In this document: piece by piece, positions 36,492-48,400 of the stretch
How positions within the stretch are numbered: the stretch's first letter is position 1
How the letters are laid out: each line of letters begins with the position of its first letter
From: Tethya wilhelma
Taxonomy: Eukaryota > Porifera > Demospongiae > Tethyida > Tethyidae
Direction: 5' to 3'
NCBI GenBank assembly: GCA_964030475.1
Contig: CAXIPT010000003.1
Coordinates: 8,619,806-8,683,805 of the forward strand
DNA: 64,000 bases
Notes under the pieces: model-generated
Databases searched by the model: none
Seen by the model: only the letters and a program-made list of their open reading frames with translations
Told to the model about the DNA's origin: nothing
Made by a program: the position numbers and the translations under genes

Positions 36492-39400
36492 TGTGTTTGT
36501 GTGTGTGTGATTGAACAGTACCAGAGTGTTTGCCTAATGATGACCATGAAACAACACTACTTTAAAGCTGTCAACTAGCAATAATTTAATCCTACAAGGG
36601 ACTTCTGCTATAGTTGTACGTTGATGTAATAATGTTATTCCCCTACAACTTCTATCTAATGTTTGTATGTTTGCAGATTCGCAAGGTGATTCAATTGTAT
36701 GAGACCCAACTGGTAAGACATGGTCTTATGTGTGTTGGTCCTACTGGAGGTGGGAAGACCACAGTCTATGAGATTCTGAAGGATGCTCTCACCAACCTTC
36801 ACAAGGATGGTCACAAGCACTACTTCTATCAGCCAGTCAACACCTTTGTCCTAAATCCCAAGGTACAACTTGCCTACGTATAGATGAAAATCTTTTTTTT
36901 TTTTTTGGCATGTTGCAACAGTATTCACAGTCAGTGGTCACAGCAGCCACTATGTAAGTAAAGCTAAAGAGGACTAGATAGTGGCAGTCTATGATTGATC
37001 ACTAGTTCAGATTCATAGCACATCAGCACAGCCATAATCTTTCACAGCTTACTGATTACACATTTCTTTCTCATAAGCCCCCATAATTATTAACTTTGCA
37101 TTGCAACATCACCACATAAAACTCCAGTGATAATGAATAACAATGTTCCCTGTTGTAGTTGTTCTGTTATTGTCATGTTCATGTCCAGCTCTGAGTCATT
37201 TTCTGGTGTGTCAGTGTGGAGCCTGCACTCAATATAAACTGATGTTATGTGTACATAGGCTATAACAATGGGAGAGCTGTATGGTGAGATCAACAAGCTT
37301 ACCTTGGAGTGGAGAGATGGTCTAATGGCTACCATAGTTAGGGAGTGTGTCAAGGACACTACTGATGATCATAAATGGATTGTGTGTGATGGCCCAGTAG
37401 ATGCATTGTGGATTGAAAACATGAACACTGTTTTGGATGACAATAAAATGTTATGTCTTGCTAATTCTGAGCGAATCAAGCTTACTTCCACTATCCATAT
37501 GATGTTTGAAGTTTAAGACCTAGCAGTAGCCTCTCCAGCCACTGTCAGCAGGTGAAGTAGTGCATAGTTGACTCGTCAATTTCTCTAGTTTAGTACATGA
37601 CTGACTTGGCATTGTATACCTTCATTTGTGTGTAGATGTGGCATGGTATATATTGATCCTGGTGATTTACGTTGGAAGCCTTTTGTTCAAACTTGGCTGG
37701 ATTCTAAATTTCCTGCAAAACTCTCTGATTCAACTAAGGTAGGTGTGATGTACGGTATGTTGTTCTAAGTCATTGATTTTTTGTACTCTTCATAGGAGTA
37801 TATTCTGCAACTCTTCACCAGCTACATTGACCCTGGTTTGAAGTTTATAAAGAAAAAAGCTACTCAGGCTATGAAAGTTGTAAGTTGAAGCACACACTTC
37901 CACATACTACATGATTGAAAATCTGATGCTCTACTTGATGATCAACGTGCAGGTTGAACTGAGCCGTATCAAAACTCTGTGCTCTCTCATGGTATCTCTT
38001 CTCTGTGGGTGTGGTGAAAAGCCACTCACTGATTTCACTATGGATGTAGCCAAGCTCCACCCACTTATCTGTACAGCATTTGTGTTCTCCTATGTGTGGG
38101 GTATTGGAGGAAATTTGGTTGAAAAGTCTATGGATGCCTTTGATAGTTTTGCCAGAGATTTGTTCAGTGAATTGCACGATGTCAAGGTACAAGAGACTTT
38201 TGTCCTTTCATGCATTTTTGATACTTATATGCAACATACAAGCATTGAACTCGTATACTGTAATAATGTTCTCCATTAGATACCTGGTGGCTCTGACTTG
38301 TACAGTTATTATCTAGACTTGGAATCAAAGAGATTTGAATTCTGGGAGAAGAACATTCCTCAATTCCAATATAATCCTGAGGTACCTGTTCTTGTGGACT
38401 GTGGGCCTGAATTGACATTGACAATTTGTATGTTGCAACTTGTCTATATGTGCGTATATTTTCCCGCTATATAGGTATCCTTTTTTGACATCCTGGTGCC
38501 AACTATTGATACCCAGAGGTTTGGGTTTCTCATGGAAAAGCTGCTTGATGTCAACCACCCTGTCCTGTTCACTGGCACTACAGGTGTAGGAAAGGTGTGC
38601 AAGTATTCTTCATATTGCCAGTATTTTATGAAGTCTAATAATTATTGTTCTACCAATTCTGCTCAGTCTGTTATAGCAAAGGGCATGCTTAATGAGCTCC
38701 AGGAAAGAAGTAACCTGGTCAATGTAACCATCAACTTCTCAGCTCAAACCAGCAGTATAAGAACTCAAGAGATCATTGAATCTAAGCTGGAAAAAAAGAG
38801 AAAGACCATTCTTGGTGCGTCAGTGTTTCCTGTATTGATTTAGGAATTTAATTCCTTTGTAGATGAATCAAAAAATTGTCCAATTAGAAATTAATCGCTT
38901 ATTTTGTAGTTGTGCAGTAGGACTGCATGCATTAGCCTCGTACCCAGGCCACTCCCTCTTTTAAACACTAAAAAGAGGGAGTGGCCTGGGTACGAGGCTA
39001 GGACTGCACACGGATATGTGTACAGTATAATTTAGAGTTTGTGATTCAACTAACCTATTTGAATGTGCACTTCATTCTTTAGGTGCCCCTCCTGGCAAGC
39101 GGATTGCGATTTTCGTGGATGATCTGAACATGCCTAAGTTGGATCGCTATGGCTCCCAGCCTCCCATTGAACTCTTAAGACAATACCTTGACTTTGGGGG
39201 CTTCTATGACAGAGAGAAACTCTTCTGGAAGCAGATTAAAGATGTCACCATATGTGCTGCCTGTGCTCCCCCTGGGGGCGGACGTAACCCGATCACTCCT
39301 AGAATTGTACGACACTTTGCCATGTTCTGTCTACCACCTCCTTCTGAAGTCAGCCTGAGGGCAATCTTCAAGGTAATCTTCATCTATTCCACTGCATGTT

Positions 39401-42400
39401 GTATCCCGTCTTATTGTAGTACACAATGTTTGTCACAGGCAATAACAAAAGGATTTTTGGCAGAGTTTCCTCCTCCAGTGAAGGAAGCTGCTGATGCCAT
39501 TGTCAATGCCAGGTGAGGGTATATTCTGTAGTGTGTGTATGTGTAGGGTATCCTTGGGCAAGGCCTGGGAACTACCCTAGGATAGAATAAGGTGGTTTGT
39601 TTTCCACTGTAGACACTGATAATGTTAACTATATATATCAGTGCTCGTTCCTCTTCATCTTTCAGTGTGGAGATTTATGGAAGAATGAGTACTGATTTGC
39701 TGCCTACTCCTGCCAAATCACACTATCTTTTCAATCTTAGAGATCTTTCAAAGTGTATTCAAGGTGTGTTACCAGATCGCTATGTGAGTATTCATCTTTA
39801 CCTTAACCATTGTTTCTTATCTTTCCCCCTAAAGGGGTGCTGCAGGCTGACCCTGGTGTGATTCGTGAGCATGATCAAATCTTCAAGTTGTTTTGTCATG
39901 AATGTCAACGAGTATTTCATGATCGACTGATTGACAGAACAGACAAGAAGTATTTCTATGGAATCTTGTCAGAAATGTCATCAAAACACTTCTCCAAGGT
40001 TTGATCGATGCTTGTGTGCCCTATCCAAAAGCTGTGCACATATCTAATGAGTTTTTCTTCTTCCCAGGATGTGAGTGCAGAAAAGTTTGAAGAGGTACCC
40101 ATCATCTTTGGTGACTTCCTGAAGGTGGGTGCTGCAGCATCAGACAGGATGTATGAGGAATTGGTCAACATGAAGAAAGTTGCTTCTGTGCTCAATGAAG
40201 TAATGAGAGTTGTATTGTTGCTTGAAGATTGTTAAAGACACTGTTCATTCTTGTAGTATCTCGATGATTTCAATATGAGCTCATCCAAAGAAATGAAGCT
40301 AGTTTTTTTCCTTGATGCTATTGAACATGTTTCAAGGTTAGGATTCTAGTTTGTGTTTAACATGAATTTTCCATGTAGAGTTTACCTGCAGATGAACAAC
40401 AATTGCATAATGCCAATATTATGTTCACTCTTCAGAATAGCACGGATGGTTCGTCAACCTCGTGGAAATGCCCTGCTGGTTGGAGTTGGTGGTACTGGGA
40501 AACAGAGCCTTACTAGACTGGCCTCACACATGTGCTCCTATCAGTGCTTCCAGATTGAACTAACTAGAGGCTACAATTATGAATCGTTCCATGAAGACCT
40601 CAAGATAATATATCGAATGGCTGGCATTGAGGGAAAGGACACAGTGTTTTTATTCACTGATACACAGGTGAGCAACTGTTACATGTGTTTGCTTCAGACA
40701 TCATGCCTTCACTGTCTGTCTACTGTGGTTTCCACAATATCTGACCACCATGAAAGCTGCATATCCTGCTCTCATTGTAAAGCCTTACTCTTGTTTAGAT
40801 TGTGGTTGAAGAGTTTCTTGAAGATATCAACAATATGCTGAACTCTGGGGAAGTTCCAAATTTGTTTGCCCCTGATGAGTATGAGGCAATCATTGCTAAT
40901 ATGAGGCCTAAAGCAAAGGAGCATGGTATTGCTGAAGGGGACAGGTAGGTTAATATCTCTCTCTGTACACTCACTCATTCTCAGCTTGGGGCATACACAT
41001 ACCAAGATCTTATTTATAGCTTACGGAAGCTATAATATCAATGCCATACCTAAGTCCAATGGACCGTATTCAATATTAAATAACGCACACCACCGCGCGC
41101 TCTGGCGGGAAGGCGTTGAGGGTAAAGAAAGAAGCAGCCTAATTTTCTGTGATTTTAGCCATCTTTTGGGCAAAATTTCTGGATAGCTACACTCTCATTG
41201 TAAGTTTCTGCCAGATATTCAGTAAGAAACACAGCTAAATAAGTGGATGAGGACAAAAATAGAGCACAACACTGGTTGATACTGTAATTTCAGAGTCTTT
41301 CCCACTAGCTATTTACCTGAGTGAACATTGCTCACTGTTGGGTGTCTCCTGGACGCACTCTACCATGTAGCCTTTACTTTATTCCTGCTACACATTCTAC
41401 TAAGAGTGTAAATGTAATGTCCTGAGTGAAATTGTCTGGACAGCAAAGTAACTGATGTTTTCTTCAGTAATAAATGGCCGATCTATCGATAGGAAGTCTA
41501 AACACCTCAACAGATTTTGATAGCTTCATTAATGACTGACTATCATCATAATAAAGACTAGCATTGTGACAAGTAATACAGTAAAAGTGATAATCGAAGT
41601 AGCAGAACACTTAAATCCACCATTCATAGCAAACTATGAGGGAAATGATATGGTATATGGTGTATTAAACGGTAGAGTAGACAACAGATAAAGCCATCAT
41701 CTGTAGATTTCCTATTGATAGATCAGCCGTTCTTAAACAGTTATCAAGTCTCAAAGATGAAAGAAGGTTTTTTTCTACTTCCAGTGCAAGTAGGCTAGTC
41801 TAGATCTTTTTATCGACTGTTATACTACATTACTTGTAGTATGGTACTGAAGAAAACATCAGTTACTTTTCTGTCCAGACAATTTCACTCAGGACATTAC
41901 ATTTACACTCTTAGTAGAATGTGTAGCAGGAATAAAGTAAAGGCTACATGGTAGAGTGCGTCCAGGAAACACCCAACAGTGAGCAATGTTCACTCAGGTA
42001 AATAGCTAGTGGGAAAGACTCTGAAATTACAGTATCAACCAGTGTTGTGCTCTATTTTTGTCCTCATCCACTTATTTAGCTGTGTTTCTTACTGAATATC
42101 TGGCAGAAACTTACAATGAGAGTGTAGCTATCCAGAAATCTTGCCCAAAAGGTGGCTAAAATCACAGAAATTAGGCTGCTTCTTTCTTTACCCTCAATGC
42201 CTTCCCGCCAGAGCGCGCGGTGGTGTGCGTTATTTAGAACAATAATATTGAATACGGTCCATTCAACATGTGCACAATGTACAGTACCTGGTAGTAGTAC
42301 TGGAAGGCCTGGTCGTAGTCCTCTTGGACGTGGAAGGCTCTGGCCAGCTGGTAGCAGCTCTCTGCCTGCATGGCCTCCACATCGGTGCCATGGAAGGAGT

Positions 42401-45400
42401 GAAGAGCAAGGTGTTGGACCTTGCCGTAATCCTAAATAATGAGCACCACAGTATTGTAAGTACAGTACATTTAGATGCAATGGCTATAGCATAATTCTAA
42501 CCATACTGAGTAGGTATTCAAAAGTACATAAATATAAAATGGCTATAGCATATAATAACTCTAAGCATACTGAGTACCGTTTAGCTCCAAATTTTCGTGG
42601 TACAATATTTTCGTGAATTTCGTGATTTGACCGTATATCATGAAAATTTTCTCCGCGAAAATTTAGAAAACTGTATATCGGCAATATAATTTCAGAGATC
42701 GTGATTCACGAAAATTAGCTCAAAACAGCAAAGACAGACTTTTCACAAACTTTTTGAACCACGAAAATTTGGAGCTATACGGTACGTACAACTAAATGTA
42801 AAAGAAAGCTGTGTACACTTTGCATGCTATCACTAGAAAGTAGTAGAAACAATACTTTGACTTGGGTTACGTTACAATACATATATCAAGTATTGAGCAG
42901 GCTGCATGCATGTACATACAGTATACGTACAAGCCAATCCTCTTTTTCACATGTATTAGACTATACTATCACAAGATTGTACAGAATTTAACTCTTGCTA
43001 CAGTTAAATGAACAACTTGCCTTCTTAAAAAAGAAGTGGTTAGCGAGATGATTCAGCACCATCGGGTTGGTCGAATCCAACGTGTATGCCTTTGACAAAA
43101 GTTCCACCCCTTTCTTAATCGAATCATGCTGCTTGCTGTTCAGCTCCAGCAGGGCCAGTCCAACCAGAGCTCCCACGGAGTGAGGGTTGAGTTGGAGGGC
43201 ACGCTCAAATGCAAGGCGAGCTTTTTCAATGTTTCCAAGTTTCACGAAACAAAGTCCCATTCCAAGACGGACAGAACCTGCGAGGATCATAATGGATATA
43301 TACGTATACTTTAAAAAAAACAAAAAAAAACCCCAAAAAACAACAAAATTTAACAAATTAGATAAACAAATAAAAACTAGCTTGGATGGTGTGCAAGGTA
43401 CAGCTCAATCAATGCATTAGTTCGTATTTTTGGGTGTAGACACAGATCATCCGCAACATTCTAAAGTCCATCTGGTTCGAGAATGCCGGTAGAAAAAATC
43501 CAATAACTTTCTTACTATCCAACTGATTTCAAAATTTCAAGCCCCATTGGAAAGCACTTGTTCTTCCCGTTCTTTTGATTGCTTTTCCAGCTTCCTACAC
43601 CTTACCAATCAAAAGTTAGCTATTTTGTCCCATAAGAAAAATATTACATGAATCTCATTTTTTTACTTCCTAGCAACATTCTCAAACCAGATGAACTTTA
43701 GTTCTGGCATGCTGGTATGAAAAATACAATTTTGTAATTTTATGGGTGTATGGGAACTAGCCTGGACAGTTAGGGTTGGTGCGAAGAGCTTTCTTGTAGA
43801 ACACCAGAGCTCCCTTATAGTCCTTCTTGTTGAAGGCGATGCAGGCCTTGCCCAGGAGAGCTGGGATATTCTCTGGGGACTATAAGAGACAGAGAGAAAT
43901 GTACATATCAATGATAGAAGCCGGTCTGGGTAGAGAATGCTAACTAGAGCCCTCACACTGAGACATAGCTAACAGAGTGGCCACGCAGAAGTAAGGAGAC
44001 GAGTTAGACTTTAACCAGAGGAGGTTGCAAGTGAGCAAAAAAACAAACAACAAAAAAAAATTGCTTACTGAGTACAATAAGATTGCTGACTCAGCATCCT
44101 ACTAACTCCACCGGACTTTGACTAGCACACCAACAATTAAAACCCATGTCAATATTTCTCCATGGCTACATGTATGTATTTCTCCTATTGTACCTGTTGA
44201 AGGACAAAGTTGAACTGAGGTTCGGCCTGGTCCATCTTGTCTCCTTCCAGGAGACAGAAGTAGGCCCTGCCCAGGAGATGGTTGGGGTCGTACATGATGA
44301 TCTTATCAGCAGTCGTGTAGAGGAACGTTGCCTGTACAAACACATGTGTGGATGTGCCAATAATGTACATGTGTACTTCAACACGAAATTGGAAAGTCCC
44401 TGAGTAATATTTTAACCTTGCTTTGCTGCCATGGAAGTAAACAATACAGTTATAAAACTTTGATAGCTTTCAACAGAATGAAGTAAATGATAGAAATACA
44501 GTAGCTTTGCTTTGAAGGCCAAGTAGTCATAAACATGCCTCTTTTAAACAAAGCTCTTTTGAGCTCCTATAATAGCAAATAACACTAACACCACAGGTAC
44601 ATACATGTATATGAATTATGCAGATTGGTGCATCTGTATACATGCATGTACTCATTCATAAACCAACCTGAGCAAAGAGCTCTTTTCTCAAGTCTTTGTT
44701 TTTCTCTTTGCGTGCTTTTTGGACATAGTAGGTGGCCAGGGTGTCAAGTGCAGTCATCTGATCTTTCTCATGATCAGGATAACTCACGTCAGCATCTACA
44801 AATGTGGTTAATTTAATGTAACACAGTGTAACGCAACTGACACATGTTAATATACCTGTTCTAGACGCCTCCAGTAACTGGACGAACTCATCGTGTTTGC
44901 CTTGCTTGTAGTAATGAAGCTAAAAAGAAGAAAGAAGAAAAGTGATAAGTCATTTACAAAAAAATATTGACAACCACTTACAGCCAATGCTACCCAAGTA
45001 TGTAGGGGTGCTCTCTCATCTCTCAAGATACCAATGACTTCATCGCCTTCTGGCAGCTGGTCCACGTCCAACTCTATCACCTGTTGCAAAGTTGAGAATT
45101 GGCATGGTGTTGGTGCGCATTAATTAGAATAAAGTCTGCCATACCTCGTCTGTGTCTCGTAGTGGAATTTCAATGGAAGTAGCCGTTGGAATGTACCGAG
45201 TAGCCATCGCTTCCTAGCAGGCGAGGGCGCACAACTACCAGAGAAGTCCAGCAATTTAATATTTGGGACTGAAGCGAGAGTACGCGAAAAAAGATCAAGT
45301 AGTAGATTTGGTAATGGATGAATTGATTAAAAATGGCATGCACAGTATTGTAAATTTAGCACAAGCGTTTGACGACCAATAGTTTTAAGATCTGAATTAG

Positions 45401-48400
45401 CCTCATACCCATCATCTTATCTGGAGTGTATAAATGACTTTTCAGAAGCAGCAAAATTAATTTATATTTTAAATACACAATAGTAGACATTTCAAGTAGG
45501 CATGATTATACACAACTCCCTGAACAGTTGAAAGAATGTTACAATTGCTGAAAGTCATTTAGCTAGAACTGTGCCATTTTCCAGAAGTGTCTTCTTCTGT
45601 CTTACATAGTCTTTAAAGATATTACAAAAACCATTTGCTTCCATTATGGTATTAAAAGCAAAAACATCATGAATCTTATACCGCACACTGTGGGCTCTTG
45701 CATCTATATGACGTTCAGGTATATTAGTATGGTTATAATCGTCAGGATAATGTGTCCCTTCACGATCAGCAAGATCAAAGTCGATTATCCAGGCATCGTC
45801 AGTAGAATCACTGAAAAGGAGATTTACAGATCTGATGTCTGAATGTACATACCCACTTGAGTGAATCTGGTCAAGTTGTCTCAGTATAGAACAGATTTGA
45901 GCAACGTTTCTAGGAGTGTGGCTGCCTTCTTTATATCGATACACTAGCATTTTGTATCGCCCATCCTCGCTCAAGGGTACTTCCCTTGCCTCCGTGTGAA
46001 CTAGTTTTACGATATCCGAGTTAGGTTGGTTTTTCTTTGTGTCAAACAGTTTGTATACATTGTTATCGGCCAAACACAGGTGTGAATGTGAATGAAGGAA
46101 TGCTCTCAGACTATATTCACTCAGTGGACAAACGTAGCCACGAGACTGTATTGGATTCTTAAGCAAATAACGCACCCCTGCATAAAGCAAGCAAAAGAAG
46201 ACTTTGGCACAAAAGTCGTCTTGGGTAGGTGGGTAGACATGAATAATTAGGAGTTTCAGATGTATAGGCACAGCTAATAGAAGACTACATCCCCTTTCTG
46301 TCATTGGAAAAACAAGTCGTACGTAGCTATGCATATGACGTTCTGCTTTCAAAGTGTAGCAAAGGCTTTCCGTATGTGCAGCCTTAAAATTAGACTTTTT
46401 AAAGCCACTTATAGCGACAAATTTTTCTAGATTTGTAGCATGGACACTATCTTGGGCGTATGGAATCACACAAAAATCTGGAATGTCTCCGCAATCTGGA
46501 ATAGCTTGCATCTGATGGACGACCAAACCAAGTTTCTGATCCTTAGTAGACGGAAATAGAAAACGATCAAGTTCTGTACAAAGTCCAGAGGTCAATGCAG
46601 GATCATACAATTTTAATGACTGGTGTAACAATTTCCATTGCTTGACTATACAATCCAATGCATTTGTAAATATACAGACAGGTTCATTCATGAACTCAAA
46701 TTGGATTTTTGGCTGTGATGGATTGGGAGGGTTTTCCTCTAGTGTTTTTCTTAATTCATATAGACGCAAAGCAAACCAGTGGTGATAGATGGCACCTAGA
46801 GTAGTCCTAGAGTCAACTTCTTGCTCTGTGGCTTGAGATGCAGGCGCAGTTATAGCAGAAGGAGCTACATAAGTGTGTGTGTGTACATGTACAGTGCAAA
46901 ACATAACATGTATATATGTACATTCCAGCGAAAATATACCTTATTGCCTATGGTAAGTAAGGGTCATCAGAGGTGAATGTGCCGAATTTTACTCTCAAAT
47001 CAAACAAACCAGTATAGACCCGTCACACGTATACAAGCATCACGTGACCTCGAATTAAAATTACAAACAATTTATGAGAAAAAATTTAGAGTATACGGAG
47101 ATAAGCCATGCCAGTTGGAAGACAAGAGATGGGCAGTTGTATTACAATCTTCGTAGCAGCTGCTGCAAAAGTTCTGATTTTTCAGTATGTTTTGTCTAAC
47201 TACTAGTCTATACTACATTTCCAAGTTAAAAGCTACAACAGACTGTGTCAAGAGCTCCAAGAACGATTCTTTGTTATCTTCCTATACTGGCTGTACAAAA
47301 TTGTCCTCCAAAATGGCCAACTTTCACGTGCAACTGGTCTATACTTTAGCACATTCAATTGACAACTTGCATGAATATAATTATGATAAGTACATATAAT
47401 ACCGTCATTGAGTGTTGAATCGCTAGTAAATTTCATCTGTTTACTTTGGTGAGTGCTCAATGTCGTCTCAATGTCTCCCAGCTCCTCCTTATAATCGTGA
47501 ACATAACCTGTTAATTGTGAAATGAACCTGTATGCAAACGGACAAGCCTTTGTCATAACCATCGTGAAATATAAGCCCTCTAATGTGATAGCAATGTATA
47601 GTATTCCAATTGATGACAGCAAACTTTTTCAATTTGCTCTAATATTTATACACAATTTGAATTTAATCACACAAATGTCTCTATAATGGTTCGATCATCA
47701 CATGAATTAAGAGTGAAATTTGGGAAATAATAGTGTAATAGGCACGAGGGAACACTTCTTAAAGTTACAGGCTACATTTCACTCATAAATATGCTAATGA
47801 TATGCGTAGTCATTTTAGTATGGAGCAAACATCATTTGTGTGATTTTTCCCATCAGAAACTAGCTTTCTGCTATGTGAAAATAGACCTTTTCATGCATTG
47901 TGTCATTGAACATACTAGCTACATTTACATCCCACTCACTGTTTCTTACTGAATATCTGGCAGAAACTTACAATGAGAGTGTAGCTATCCAGAAATTTCG
48001 CCCAAAAGATGGCTAAAATCACAGAAAATTAGGCTGCTTCTTTCTTTACCCTCAATGCCTTTCCGCCAGAGCGTGCAGTGGTGTGCGTTATTTAGAACAA
48101 TAATATTGAATACGGTCCATTATCCTAGCATGTGTGAACATGTAATACTTTTCTGTGTATGTAAATGCTAATCTACTGCACTCACTGCTTTAGGGATGGT
48201 ATCTTTAACTTCTTCATTGGCTGTGTGCAAGAGAGGCTTCACATTGTGCTCTGCATGAGTCCTGTTGGAGACTCCTTCCGTTCTCGTTGCCGCATGTTCC
48301 CATCTCTTGTCAACTGTTGCACTATTGACTGGTTCACAGTGTGGCCAAGGTTAGCAGGTGTTGTGGTCCTGTGGAGTATGCCAAAGCCTGTCATATAGTG

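Noticed and set aside
36281..36578. Open frames coding for cysteine-valine or histidine-threonine repeats
   Set aside because: They are readings of the (GT)n microsatellite. The same applies at 6440-6746.
39622..39861. Dynein exon extending past 39773
   Set aside because: The conserved dynein text (LSKCIQG + VLQADP) requires splicing from 39773 to 39835. The longer frame is intron.
42076..42480. 134-residue minus-strand frame
   Set aside because: It joins a wrong frame of CTR9 exon 8 to transposon T1 sequence. The correct CTR9 frame is different.
48165..48398. Independent plus-strand gene after the CTR9 block
   Set aside because: It is the dynein AAA4 exon 48194-48349, in frame with the exon ending 40944.
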